Source of the DNA: Aphanomyces cochlioides
Taxonomy: Eukaryota; Oomycota; Saprolegniomycetes; Saprolegniales; Verrucalvaceae
Direction: 5' to 3'
Assembly: GCA_019828595.1 (NCBI GenBank)
Contig: JAHQRK010000024.1
Coordinates: 124,001-188,000, forward strand
DNA length: 64,000 bases
Within the stretch, counting starts at the first letter, position 1. Each line of letters starts with the position of its first letter. Below, one piece after another: positions 54,172 through 64,000 of the stretch. The notes under the pieces are model-generated. The model was not told the origin of the DNA and searched no databases. It was given only the letters and a program-made list of their open reading frames with translations. The translations under genes and the position numbers were made by a program.

Positions 54172-54625
54172 CGGAAACATCTTAGTCCTTTATTATCGAG
54201 AAGGATCTCGGCTTGGAATGCCGCTCTCATCTTTCATTTGCCGAATGCTTTGGTAAAGGCTAACGTGGGTGCTGATCGGAAATGCAGCATGTATTAATAG
54301 AGTCGGTGACGCCCATCCTTTCTCTACAACGAGAGACTATCTGTAGCTCTATCTGTACATGTGTTGTACCAGGAGATGTCCCGGAAACCCACAAATCAAT
54401 ACTGCTTGGTCCAATTTTCATGCCAAGTTCAACTTCTGTCGTGCTTCCACGTGGACTTATCACATTATGACGATCGACTTTATTGAGCAGTCTGAACCAG
54501 CTTTGCAATACGTAGCGAGAACAACGGTAAGCAGTATGTCAGGCATGCAATCCTGGCTGAGCTATATCTTCCGAGTGAATGCATGGACAGTATACTTACA
54601 CGTTTTATCTTTTATCCTCTTCCAG
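54172..54625. other. Intergenic, no gene seen
   Basis: Short ORFs only; lies between the duplicated GH7 unit and the Harbinger element. Confidence 0.45.
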
Positions 54626-54768
54626 TAGACGTATTTTGCTATTCCACAAAGTGCATTTGACAATCATTTTTGACACTCATTCCTATCTGAACTCCCAACT
54701 TTACTTCAACAAAGTGCAGTTGTTGCCACAAGTTCTGTAGATTAGGAGTCAATTCATTGGTCAATTTG

Positions 54769-55591
54769 ATGAGTGAAGGCAAGCGCAAGGATGTGTTCCG
54801 GTTCAAGGCCTCGACGGACGTAGACCTTCTCCGTGAAGTCATGCGTATTCAACCATTTGCTGCCGAGTATGGCCAAACTGGCCGACGGTGGGAGCAGCTG
54901 TCTGTCTGTATGTGTGAAATTCACGGCGAGGGCGCGGTCACTGCATACTCATGTCGCCGCAGGTTTGAGGACCTCGTCGAGAATTTCAAGAAGGAAACCA
55001 TGAACTCTCTGCGCGCGTCAGGCACTGACGAAGAATACACAGAGCGAGAACAATTACTACAGGACATTGTAGATTTGGTATGTACGACGCTCGTCCAAGT
55101 GTGATTCATGATTGAGTTGTTTAGATAGATGCAACAAACGGTGAGAAGCAAGAGAAAAAAGCCTCAAAATGGCCAAAATAAAAAAGCGAGAGGACGACGG
55201 CGATGATGTACGCCGGCTGGCAATGACAACAATGAAAAGAAAGCGTGAATCGCTCGGTGACGAAACTGAAAAGCCCCCCACATCTGCCCCCTCTGTGTCC
55301 AAAAAGCCAAACGAAGCCATGCTTGTTTTGAAAGACTATACCGTTATTGCACACGAGTCCAACAACATGCAGAGAGAGTCCAACGAGATAGCACGAAGAA
55401 GAATTGAACTAGACGAAGCACGGTTCAATTTGGAGCGTGAAGAGAAAATTGCTCGTCGTGAAGTTGATCGAATGGAACGAGAGATTCAAATGAAAGAGCG
55501 CGAGCAGCAAATGAAAGAACGCGAGCAAAACATGCAGGTCTTGGCTTCATTTGCAAAATACATTGAGAGCTTGAGTAAGACTAAGGAATAA
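54769..55591 (+). CDS. Harbinger-associated Myb/SANT-like DNA-binding protein, two-part
   Basis: The first part (from ATG 54769, or in-frame 54757) has a trihelix/Myb-like domain: DVDLLREVMRIQPFAAEYGQ, GRRWEQLSVCM, AVTAYSCRRRFEDLVENFKK. The second part (about 55169-55591) is Lys/Arg-rich then a long charged coiled coil (REREQQMKEREQNMQ). A splice donor GTATGT at 55078 (phase 0) separates them, but every nearby acceptor leaves a one-base frame problem around the A-rich stretch 55173-55186, so either a frameshift exists or the acceptor was missed. Such proteins assist PIF/Harbinger transposition by binding element DNA and the transposase. Confidence 0.65.
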
Positions 55592-55607
55592 TACATGGTC
55601 ATTTATG

Positions 55608-56690
55608 TTAAGTTGGAGTAAAGGTTTCATGCGCAGTGGGGGGATTGAGATTAAAGGCTTTTGAAATTTGATTGCCACATCTGAAGCAAGTACGAATATT
55701 GGTCAGTAAAACAGCAATTGCGTAGTGTTGTCCAACTTGCTGTGAATTCAGCTTTTGAGATCGTTTTGAGTCGATCATTGAAAACGTTTTCAGAACGATA
55801 CCGAACCCCCATTCAACACTTACGCGCACGGCGCTCATTTGACTGTTAAAGTCTTGCTCATCTGACAAGAGTCGAGCACCTTTGAAGCCAGACTGGATTA
55901 CTTTACCCATGCCATAGGCAGGGTCACCAAACAACATATATTGCTTGCCATTCGGCTTGAGCCTAGACTCAAGGAATGATGTCAATCCACTCTGATGAAG
56001 CAAATAAGCGTCGTGACGCGAGCCAGGTTCAGGCTCATAGAGATGGATGATAATGCCATCAGGGGCAGTGACGGCTTGGTGCTTTAATGCATTTTACGCT
56101 AATAAGTTTGTTAGAGGATACCGAGGAGGCTAATTCTATACCTTATGACCATTGAATGTTACTTTTTGAAGGGCACATTTCGGACGGCAAATACCTCTCA
56201 CAGTGCCATCAATAAAACCAATGCAGCAATCAAGTGGAGCTCCTTTTTGTGAGATAGCTTGAGCACACTGTTCGAACCAAGCAGGATTCAATCGATTGTC
56301 ATCCCAATACAGTTTTTCTTTGAATCTGTTGTAAATCATATCAGTTAGCTCGACTGTGATAGATGAGATAGCCTCTCTACTTCGACGAAACTTAGTGATC
56401 ATCTCACCAAGCCTATTTGGCCACGCCAACCTATTGAGGAGCATACAAACTGCTTCGATGGGTGTTGTTGAATAGCCACGACATGATTTGAAGGGGTCAG
56501 GCACTTGAAGCAGTGACACAAGCTCGATAATTTCCTCTTTTCGAAAGCGGAAGTGAAACTTGCAATAGTTTTCGCTGTGTGCATAAAGGTTGAATCGTGC
56601 TCGTGGTATTTCGATAGCACTCCCATTTGAAAAGGTTTCGTCGCAAAGCAGCACCATGAGCGGCAGTGCCAGGTGTCTGACTGCTGCCAT
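55608..56690 (-). pseudogene. PIF/Harbinger transposase, one-base deletion
   Basis: Exon 1 from ATG 56690 to about 56142 includes FHFRFRKEEIIELVSLLQVP, TTPIEAVCMLLNRLAWPNRL and the first catalytic region CIGFIDGTVRGICRP...FNGHK. A 43-nt intron (56141-56099, GTATAG...TTAG) follows. Exon 2 carries HLYEPEPGSRHDAYLLHQSG, MLFGDPAYGMG (second Asp) and RVSVEWGFG (Glu), ending at 55608. After splicing, one base is missing near 56092 (expected R-K-H-A-L, found a frame slip), so it is probably inactive, though every domain and all three acidic residues are otherwise present. Confidence 0.85.
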
Positions 56691-56816
56691 CGCTTTTGGA
56701 GTTACGTCTCTGCCTCACAAAGTGCAACAGCAAAATCAAACTATTTTTACACTTAGTGCAAAATCCAATTCCCGCAATTCGTCAATTGAACTTTGTGTGA
56801 TAGCAAAATTCGTCTA

Positions 56817-57256
56817 ATAGACGAATTATTGTGGGACTTGCTGACGCTAGCAAGTACTATTAATAGTACTACAGTACGTAGTAGTATAATAGTAACACAC
56901 ATCCACCATGGTTGTCACTCATGACTCTTCGTGTAAAATTTGGACAAGTTTGCCTCACTGTTGTTAACAGCTTGTGCCTACCCTCTGTCGTTCAATCCAC
57001 CGTAGTGCAACATCAGTATAGTCAAACGCATCACATCAGTTAGCCCCGCACATCATGAGCTTTGAAGTCAACCACCGATTGTCCATATTGCATCACGAAG
57101 ATTCTTTTGCGAGATACCAAATTTGTTTGGACCCCCTGCTCTCCTTTCCACTTCCAATCTTTCCCCATCCTCTGTAACAAGATGTCAAAGTGATGATTCC
57201 ACTCTAATGTGATGCAAATGCTTCAATTCTCTGCAATTACAGACTTCATGAAGATA
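56817..57256. other. Intergenic, no gene seen
   Basis: Begins with the short inverted motif CTAATAGACGAATTATT next to the Harbinger end. Nothing else recognised. Confidence 0.45.
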
Positions 57257-57324
57257 GATAAGACACGTTTCATACATTCAACAATTCTGATTCTATCTAC
57301 GCGGGGACAGCAAATACAACGCGT

Positions 57325-59064
57325 TTAGTTGGGAATGCATTGGGAGTACCATTCACCGTAGGAGTGACAAGTGTAGCCAGAGACACACACCGTAGGGCCA
57401 GTGTAAGCGCCACCACCACATTGTCCGTAAGCAGCAACAGATCCAGCCGAAGAAGGCTTGCTCGTGACAGGAGCTTTAGTCGAAGCAGTCGTTGGGCGAG
57501 TCGTAGGGGCCTTGGTAGGGGCCGTCGTTGGAGCCTTGGTTGGAACCTTCGTAGGAGCAGACGTTGGAGTCTTGGTGGATGGAGCAGTAGGAGTCTTCGT
57601 TGTTGGCGCAACACTTGGCACCTTCGTGGGAGCAGTCGAAGGAGCCTTGGTTGTACCAGACGAAGGAGGCTTCACGCCGCCAGTCGTCGTGCCCAAGTCA
57701 CCCACCTTGATGTTGCCGTACATGACAGTGGCGCTACCTGATTGAGCCAACACATCCGCTGGCACACCGCTGGATGTAGCGCATGTACCACGAGCTGCAC
57801 CTGGCACCGATGGACTCTTGTTCACTGGGTATGTCGAGTCCAACCACAAGCAGTTCGCAGCATAGTCCACCCACAAACTCATCGTCAATACCACACCCTT
57901 CTTCAACGCAGCACCCATGGCCTTCAAACCTCCCTTCTTCGAGTGGTCGTTGGTGTCGCCAAACACAGTCTTGGCTTGGTTGCACACCTTGTCCGTCAAC
58001 GAGTTGGCGGCGTCGATGCCGGTCCAGCTGATGGCCGAATTGTCAATCGCCTTGCCGTTTTGGACGTAGAAGCGCTTGATCTCGACCAAGTTGCCGTTGG
58101 CCGTGTTGTCGTCCGTGATGAATTGGGTCACGACCGTCACGGGTTTGGTCGAGTCGACATTGAAGTTGGAGCCAGGACCGTAGAAGTTGTGGTTGTTCAT
58201 GCGGTACGGGTTGAAGTCGCAACCGTCCTTGTCGCACACACCGTCGAAGCGGTTGTTGGTGGCATCGTCACCGCATTCCGTGGGACTCGAGCAGCGGTAT
58301 TGGCCGCTCACCGTGCAAGGGTGCGACGTGTACGCTTGACTGATCTTGTTGGATTCCCAGATATCCATTTCAGCGCAGCAAGAACCATAGGTACCCGAAC
58401 CGGCGTTCGGGTCACCCGAGCTCGGAACCCAGTTCTTCACGTTGGCTTCACCGTTGATCCACTTGATGTCGTGGGGACATTGGGCGTCACAGTAACCAGT
58501 ACCGTAGGCGGCACCGGCCTTGTTCGTCGAGTACTTGGACTTGCCACCGTCTTGGTCCATTTGCACAAAGTACAACGCACCGTTGAGGCCGCAAGGAAGT
58601 TGAGACGCATCCACATCGAACGTGAACTCCTTGTTGAGCAACTTGAACATCTTGTAGTTGTTGTCGTCTTGGAGGAGGTAGAGACGCGAACCCACGTTGG
58701 TGCTGTACGGACCGTGGGTGACCAACTTGAGGTTCACTTGGTTGCCAGAGGTGGTGATACCATAAGTGCCAGAGTAGTCGGCACCGTCCAAGGCGCAGTT
58801 GGTGGCGCACGTGGCGGGGTCAGGGCACAACGCCGAGTTCCACGTGTTGCCGGTGTAGCAGTTGGTGGATCCGCCGACGTTGTGGGTCCAGCGCCAGTTG
58901 GAGTCGAGCACGATCTTGGTGTTTTCGGTGGTGCATCCAGCGGCGGTACAGGTTTGGGAAGGGAGCGAAGGGTGGACTTCGGGGGTGTTGGTGCCGACTT
59001 GCTGTGCGTTGGTGAAGGCGACAAGCGCAGTGGCGAGGTAGGCGATGGTGGCAGCGATCTTCAT
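57325..59064 (-). CDS. Secreted GH7 cellobiohydrolase-like cellulase with C-terminal CBM1 (copy 6)
   Basis: 579 residues, identical in translation to copy 5, with a synonymous difference at 57419 (CCACCACA versus CCACCGCA at 52270). Same signal peptide, EMDIWE catalytic motif, TKAPT-type linker and CBM1. Divergent from GH5 copy 2. The near-zero divergence from copy 5, including 5' and 3' flanks, marks a very recent duplication (or an assembly artefact). Confidence 0.95.
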   Translation of the reverse strand: MKIAATIAYLATALVAFTNAQQVGTNTPEVHPSLPSQTCTAAGCTTENTKIVLDSNWRWTHNVGGSTNCYTGNTWNSALCPDPATCATNCALDGADYSGTYGITTSGNQVNLKLVTHGPYSTNVGSRLYLLQDDNNYKMFKLLNKEFTFDVDASQLPCGLNGALYFVQMDQDGGKSKYSTNKAGAAYGTGYCDAQCPHDIKWINGEANVKNWVPSSGDPNAGSGTYGSCCAEMDIWESNKISQAYTSHPCTVSGQYRCSSPTECGDDATNNRFDGVCDKDGCDFNPYRMNNHNFYGPGSNFNVDSTKPVTVVTQFITDDNTANGNLVEIKRFYVQNGKAIDNSAISWTGIDAANSLTDKVCNQAKTVFGDTNDHSKKGGLKAMGAALKKGVVLTMSLWVDYAANCLWLDSTYPVNKSPSVPGAARGTCATSSGVPADVLAQSGSATVMYGNIKVGDLGTTTGGVKPPSSGTTKAPSTAPTKVPSVAPTTKTPTAPSTKTPTSAPTKVPTKAPTTAPTKAPTTRPTTASTKAPVTSKPSSAGSVAAYGQCGGGAYTGPTVCVSGYTCHSYGEWYSQCIPN

Positions 59065-59094
59065 GGCAGGTAGTGGTGTCGCTGAGGTGAGTTC

Positions 59095-59102
59095 GAAAAT
59101 GA
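59095..59102 (-). promoter_or_regulatory. Inr-like site of GH7 copy 6
   Basis: TCATTTTC on the minus strand, 31-38 bp upstream of the ATG; duplicate of 53946-53953. Confidence 0.45.
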
Positions 59103-59239
59103 CGAAGGATCCATTGGAATCCACACCTGTCACTTGGTTTCGACTAACAACCACGCAAATGGCCTGACAAGGTGTTCGTCGTTGAATCCTGGTTCGAAAG
59201 AGGATCCGGAACTCACCATGTGGAATTTACTGTGTAGGG

Positions 59240-59512
59240 GGATTTGATAAAGGCACCACCCCAGGAGGTTAGTGGCACCACCCCGGTACTTAAATAAGGA
59301 AATGTTTAGGGTAAATCTCCTCAGGGTATGCCCGTGCCAGCTGAAACTGCGCCGCCAAGCAGCTCCTGAGCCTGGCACGTCCTTCGCCACGGCAGAGCAG
59401 CATGTTCGTCTACCCTGTTCAACTGCAACGCACTCTTGTTTTGGCTCCTAGGCACACAAAAGCAACATATGTTTCTTATTTAAGTACCGGGGTGGTGCCT
59501 TTATCCGTCCCC
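59240..59512. mobile_element. 273-bp non-autonomous DNA element with 10-bp target duplication
   Basis: Flanked by direct CTGTGTAGGG (59230-59239 and 59513-59522). Ends contain GATAAAGGCACCACCCC and, on the inverse strand at the other end, GGATAAAGGCACCACCCC; an inner perfect 25-bp inverted pair starts GGCACCACCCCGGTACTTAA. Non-coding. The long target duplication (9-10 bp) fits a MULE-type MITE, which the nearby MULE transposase could in principle mobilise; that link is inference. Confidence 0.82.
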
Positions 59513-59596
59513 CTGTGTAGGGAGACTTGACACATCAAGCGAAGGAGAATATTGTATCGGAGGAGGCCTATTCGCTCTATGCCACATTCAGCGGAG

Positions 59597-60215
59597 TGAT
59601 AGTCAGGCTTAAAGTGGGATTTGGCTTATCCTTATGGATGATGCTTGTCAAGTTCGGTACAGTAGTACTGTACTTTCTCTACAGACTGCATGGAATGAAA
59701 CCATCACCAAAGCTGTCACTCATTCTGTTGACAGACAAAACGTCCCAACAACAGGAACAAGTGCATACTATTAATCGTCTGTCGTATAGATTTCATCCGT
59801 TGGCCACGCTCGGTATCATTGTCTTGTATGAAAAGACAGAGCTGTAGCGCGATGAACTTCTTACCTCATGAACGACTCTTCCTAAGCCATTTGATCCACA
59901 TATGGGCATTTTTCGCCAAGAATGAGTTGAGGATATATTGACGTAGCCGCGAGTCTTACCGCGGCTTCGTTGCTTGGAGAATTGATTGACATCACCACGA
60001 AAGTGTTGTCTTGTTAACTACGGTAGTAGAATCGTGACGGTGCAGCTATTGTCGCCACTTTTACCACGAGTTCGCAATGTAAAGCCGATCCATGAGAGCT
60101 GATAGGTTGCTTACGTTCCACATCGCACAGGGATCAGACTCGGTCGCTCATTACAAGCTGCCATTTTCCAGCTGGTACTTGATCCATTCTTGTAAAGTTT
60201 GGACGAGTACAATGC
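59597..60215. other. Intergenic, no gene seen
   Basis: One ORF of 106 codons (59527-59847) overlaps the end of the duplication; no domain. Confidence 0.45.
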
Positions 60216-60481
60216 GGGCAGTACCACACCAGGAGGTTAGTGGCACCACCCCGGTACTTAAGTAAGGAAATGTTTAGGGTAAAGCTCCTCAGAGTTTGCC
60301 CATATCAGCTGAAACTGCGCCGCCATGCAGCTCATGATCCTGGCACGTCTTTCGCCACGGCAGAGCACCATGTACGTCTACCCTGTTCAACTGCGACGCA
60401 CTGTTGTTTAGGCTCCCAGGCACACAAATGCAACATAAGTTTCTTATTTAAGTACCAGGGTGGTGCCTTTATCCGTCCCCG
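60216..60481. mobile_element. Second copy of the 273-bp element, diverged
   Basis: About 88-90% identical to 59240-59512 over its length, with the GGCACCACCCCGGTACTTAA inner end at 60241. The left terminus is degenerate (GGGCAGTACCACACC) and no target duplication is visible. Confidence 0.75.
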
Positions 60482-60697
60482 TAAAATGCCTTTCTATGTT
60501 GTTACCAAACGACGATATCCAGTACCTCCTTCTACTTTCTCACTTCCGTCTGTTGGTTCCAGCAATTGTTATTCGTCGTGGGGAACAACGAATGTCATGG
60601 CATGAATCACAAGGTATTGCGTAATGCTTTGGTGAACAACATCGATCTGTCAGCCTCCACTCCAGTCTTGATTTTTCTTGCTTGATACCACATCGAT

Positions 60698-62215
60698 ATG
60701 AAGATCGCTGTGACCATTGCTATCATCGCATTGTCGATCTTCGGAGTGACCAGTGCCCAAGGAACTGTCGGTGCCTACGGCCAATGCGGTGGTCAAGGCT
60801 ACACCGGTTCGAAGGTGTGCATCTCTGGCTATGTCTGCAACACGTACTCGGAATGGTACGCTCAGTGTATTCCCGGATCAAACAGCAATCCATCACCTTC
60901 CAATCCAACCACCGCTCCAAAGACCACTCAACCTACGGTGAAGCCCACGACTAAACCAACGACTGGTCCTACAAAGAAACCCAGCACAACCGTGCCAACT
61001 GTCAAACCTACTACCACAACTGCGCCATCCAAAGCACCAAGTACCAACAAGGCAACTCCTGCTCCAACACAATCCACGGTCAAGCCTACTGCTTCACCAG
61101 TGCCACCTAGCTCGGCTCCTCCTTCCAACGGTCAACTTAACTTCCGCGCTACGACAGACGGCATCCTCCTCAACGGATCGCCTTTCTTCTTCAAGGGCGC
61201 CAACTACTTTGGCATGGAAGGTGACATCGCCGTTCCCCACGGTCTCTGGGGTGGAGGACAATCGACCACCATCCAAAAGATCGCCACCTTGCTAAAGAAC
61301 AATGGCTTCAACGCCGTGCGTCTTCCTTTCGCCGTCGATGCCGTCTTGTCCAACAAGGCCATCGACCCAACCAAGATTGTCAACGAAGTTGCTCTCGTCA
61401 ACCAATTCAGCGGAAAGACCCTCTCGTACTTTGATGTCATGGACTACACGATCAAGATCTTTGCAGACAACAAGATCGTTGTCTTGTTGGATGCCCACGT
61501 TTTGACTGCGTCTAGCGGTATCACGGAGCTCTGGTACACTTCGAGCGCCGACCAAAATAACTTTGAAAACGCCTGGAAGATCGTCGCCAACCGCTACAAG
61601 GATACCTGGAACGTCATCGGTGCCGACTTGAAGAACGAACCCCACGGCTCTGCCACGTGGGGTAGCGGCAACTCGGCCACTGACTGGAACCAAGCGGCTA
61701 CCAAGTGGGGAACGACCATTCTCCAAATCGTCCCTCGCTGGCTCATCTTTGTTGAAGGTATCGCTCAATCGTCCCGCGACCAAGCTGCTTACCCCACTTT
61801 CTGGGGTGAAAACTTGATGGATGTCCAACGAGCTCCCATCACTTTGCCCGTGGCTGACCGTCTCGTGTACAGTGCCCACGTATACAGCTCGGATGTGTCG
61901 AACCAACCTTACTTCTCGGCTTCCAACTACCCCGACAACATGCCTTCGATTTGGGATCTCCACTTTGGCTTTGTCAACAAGAAGTATGGTCCTCTTATCA
62001 TGGGTGAATGGGGTGGCAAGTACTTAGCTTCGTCAGACATTCAATGGCAAAACAAGTTTGCCTCGTACTTGAAGACCAACAACATCGGTTTCTTCTACTG
62101 GAGCTTGAACCCCAACTCCGGCGACACACAAGGTCTCCTCGCCGATGACTGGAACACTCCCCGCACGGACAAGCTGAACATGCTTGCGATCTTCAAGGGC
62201 ACTGCTATCCCCTAA
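60698..62215 (+). CDS. Secreted GH5 endo-beta-1,4-glucanase-like enzyme with N-terminal CBM1 (copy 2)
   Basis: 505 residues, no intron. Signal peptide (ending GVTSA), CBM1 (YGQCGGQGYTG, EWYAQC), a KPTT/TKKPST linker different from copy 1, then a GH5 domain that translates the same as copy 1 except near the C-terminus (MLAIFKGTAIP versus MLSIFKGTTIP). Catalytic acid/base E314 (NEPHG) and nucleophile E437 (GEWGG) present. The signal peptide, CBM and linker differ much more at base level than the catalytic domain. Extracellular endoglucanase expected to act together with the GH7 enzymes. Confidence 0.93.
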   Translation: MKIAVTIAIIALSIFGVTSAQGTVGAYGQCGGQGYTGSKVCISGYVCNTYSEWYAQCIPGSNSNPSPSNPTTAPKTTQPTVKPTTKPTTGPTKKPSTTVPTVKPTTTTAPSKAPSTNKATPAPTQSTVKPTASPVPPSSAPPSNGQLNFRATTDGILLNGSPFFFKGANYFGMEGDIAVPHGLWGGGQSTTIQKIATLLKNNGFNAVRLPFAVDAVLSNKAIDPTKIVNEVALVNQFSGKTLSYFDVMDYTIKIFADNKIVVLLDAHVLTASSGITELWYTSSADQNNFENAWKIVANRYKDTWNVIGADLKNEPHGSATWGSGNSATDWNQAATKWGTTILQIVPRWLIFVEGIAQSSRDQAAYPTFWGENLMDVQRAPITLPVADRLVYSAHVYSSDVSNQPYFSASNYPDNMPSIWDLHFGFVNKKYGPLIMGEWGGKYLASSDIQWQNKFASYLKTNNIGFFYWSLNPNSGDTQGLLADDWNTPRTDKLNMLAIFKGTAIP

Positions 62216-62942
62216 GTTTATCGAGTAGATCCTATAAACCGTCATGTAGCAATTCGGATATCTGTCGAGATAATGGAAGTGAGTAAATATAAACCCAAAG
62301 ACCCCACAAGCCGACGTTATCTCCGCGAGATAATTGAGCTCTACCTCGTCAATTAGATTGTGTGTGTGTGCTTCAATTGTTAGCGTTTATACCGGTATTG
62401 TTCTCCTGTGGTGCAACCCTCGCAAAATCCTGGTAAAATGAATTGTTTGCTGTTGTAAATCATCCTTGAACTCCGCCCAGCGACACTATCATTCCGCATG
62501 GACTGTATTGAAGCCGAGGACAAGGGTAAATTTCTCTGGAATATGACTCTAATGAGCTGGAGGGCGTGTATTAACCTAAGAACAGACCGTAGGTAGATGA
62601 AAAGGCATGAATTTCCCCAAGAGGGGTGTTAGATCATGCCTATGTGTCTTTGGATGAGAGAGAATTGTCTATAATAGTAAGTTCTACCAGAACAGCCATT
62701 GGTGTCGTCTCTCACTACGATGAACAACTCAACAACATTCGTTACGCTCAGAAGTGAAATCTCGTCAGAGGAAGGTTGAATCATCTTGGATCGATTCTAC
62801 ATATAGAACCAAGTCGCAACGATTCGTGAGACGAGTTGGTTAGCGTCAAGAAACCATCAGCTATGTCGAAAAAGTTTCAGTCAATCAAGCTATCTATCCA
62901 AGCTCAGTGGTGAGCGCGGCAGAAGATTTCGTAGACTTCACA
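62216..62942. other. Intergenic, no gene seen
   Basis: Includes a short TG run at about 62359. Nothing else recognised. Confidence 0.45.
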
Positions 62943-63175
62943 TTGTAATTTTCAACCAAATTTGTGGTTTTGACCAAAAAGCGAATTCATTTTCAAATCG
63001 ATTTCATCATACGGAAGTGGTGTGTGTCAGTGTGTGTTTTGCGTGAGTCAGGTGGCTAATCGATTCTGATTGGCTGACTAATTTTAAAATTTTAATTCTA
63101 GCCAATCAGAGAAGCCCGTTCGATTCGGAATCGTCGATTCAAACCGTTCCTCACAATTTTGTATCAAAAGCACAA
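62943..63175. mobile_element. TTGT-family MITE, copy D
   Basis: 233 bp, ends TTGTAATTTTCAACC and (minus strand) TTGTGCTTTTGATAC; TA at 63176-63177 on the right, CA on the left. About 93-95% identical to copy C at 19158-19393. Confidence 0.78.
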
Positions 63176-63177
63176 TA

Positions 63178-63562
63178 CATCCATATTAATTATTTATGCG
63201 GTCGAACCACCACAGACATAAGGCACGACTTCTCTGTGATTTCATGCTTAGACGTTGTGATCCCAACTGAAGAAGTCTATTCAACCTGTTTGAGATTGCG
63301 ATTGCAAAGTCACGCAGTTCTTTCGCGCCACATCGTCATAATAAGCGCTCATGGCCTCTACTCAAATTGCATGATACATGCCAATGGTGTAGTACGAATT
63401 TCAAAAACGCAGAGATCACCCACATCCATATCTACCACAACCAACAACGAGGCTGTGAGCAACGGTAGTTCATCTTTTCGTTGGGAATCGCGAAAGCTAT
63501 TAGCTGATGAGTTTTTTAAGGATTGCATAATCGAATTTGCCAAAGCGACTCCACTCCAAGCC
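63178..63562. other. Upstream flank of the GH7 stub
   Basis: No gene; an open frame runs through into the stub but its upstream part has no recognisable content. Confidence 0.45.
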
Positions 63563-63642
63563 ATGAAGATCTCTGCCACCATCGCGTACCTTGCCACGGC
63601 TCTTGTTGCGTTCTCCGACGCCCAAAACGTCGGCACCAACAC
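63563..63642 (+). pseudogene. GH7 signal-peptide stub
   Basis: [20 protein letters not shown] followed by QNVGTNT matches the first 27 residues of the six GH7 genes, then similarity ends abruptly and the frame continues into unrelated sequence to a stop at 63730. The upstream context CCACTCCAAGCC also resembles the GH7 start context. A seventh GH7 gene lost all but its 5' end, or donated only this part in a rearrangement. Confidence 0.85.
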
Positions 63643-64000
63643 TGTGACGTGGGGGATGAGAGAGTCACAAATAATAAAGACGATCGACCACAATCGAACA
63701 CCAGGCAATCGTATTCTCGCAAGAAACTGAAGGACGCACAAGGTAGGATGAAGACCTTGTTTGCACTTAAGGTGGAAATGAATTCTAATCTACACATGCA
63801 TATTGCAAGCTCGAGGACGAGCTGTCGAGGACGAGGAGTCCTTTCATGGAGGATGAGGGACCTTTCGTGGAGGACGGTCCCTGGAAGGTTAGTCGAAGGG
63901 ATGCATGTCAATCAAGTGGTAACACGCTCATCACCGTCACATACCCTCACTAAAGGTCGACTACTTCGGCCGGCCGAGGTGATGGGCGTGGAGCAGTAAG
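63643..64000. other. Sequence replacing the rest of the stub gene
   Basis: No gene recognised. Contains a short GAGGACGAG-type repeat (about 63812-63870). Confidence 0.4.

Larger units (their letters stand above)
54626..56816. mobile_element. PIF/Harbinger element, 2.19 kb
   Basis: Inverted ends of about 36 bp with about 6 mismatches (left TAGACGTATTTTGCTAT at 54626; right, minus strand, TAGACGAATTTTGCTAT ending 56816). Two convergent genes: a helical/Myb-like protein (plus) and a transposase (minus). No clean 3-bp target duplication was identified. It sits between the two copies of the GH7 segmental duplication. Confidence 0.75.
57257..59596. repeat. Segmental duplication, copy 2 (contains GH7 copy 6)
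   Basis: Partner of 52108-54171, with a 273-bp insertion at 59240-59512. Both boundaries are sharp at the left (GATAAGACACG) and fade out at about 59596 at the right. Confidence 0.9.

Overview
The window looks like nuclear DNA of an oomycete, most likely a Saprolegniales species such as Aphanomyces. The evidence: secreted GH7 and GH5 cellulases joined to CBM1 modules by Thr/Pro/Ala (APT/KPT) linkers; oomycete-type Inr/FPR core promoters (TCATTYY followed by a T-rich block) just upstream of several of these genes; very short GT-AG introns (about 33-60 nt); and a mix of Gypsy, Crypton, MULE, PIF/Harbinger, Merlin and Tc1/mariner transposons. The genus is an inference.

Layout. 0-8 kb: decayed ORFs, a Gypsy pol relic fused onto the broken 5' half of a GH28 polygalacturonase, and several TA-flanked MITEs. 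8.7-15 kb: two GH7-CBM1 genes encoding the same protein in a head-to-head inverted duplication. 15.5-17.6 kb: an almost complete multi-exon Crypton tyrosine recombinase. 17.6-21.8 kb: no genes, but direct repeats, a perfect 63-nt palindrome and three long hairpins. 21.8-26.2 kb: an intact MULE transposase divergent from a gene joining a transposase-like HTH, a 12-residue Gln/His repeat and an AWS-SET-postSET lysine methyltransferase. 26.5-35 kb: Gypsy end fragments, unknown genes, a tRNA-like gene, a large palindrome with 805-bp arms and a PIF/Harbinger element with TAA target duplications. 35.5-37.2 kb: a third GH7. 37.9-46 kb: Gypsy mosaics, a Tc1 relic and an apparently intact 2.46-kb Tc1/mariner (DD34E) element inserted inside a Merlin/ISXO2-like transposase gene. 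46.6-62.2 kb: three more GH7 genes and two GH5 genes, with a second Harbinger element between two near-identical duplicated GH7 units. 63.5 kb: a GH7 signal-peptide stub.

How it fits together. Six intact GH7 genes (candidate reducing-end cellobiohydrolases), two GH5 endoglucanases and a broken polygalacturonase make this a plant cell-wall degradation locus. Its paralogues are kept nearly identical by inverted and segmental duplication and probably gene conversion, in transposon-dense DNA whose repeats could drive those rearrangements. No rRNA genes, CRISPR arrays or bacterial-type operons were seen. All functional calls come from reading motifs; no database search was possible.
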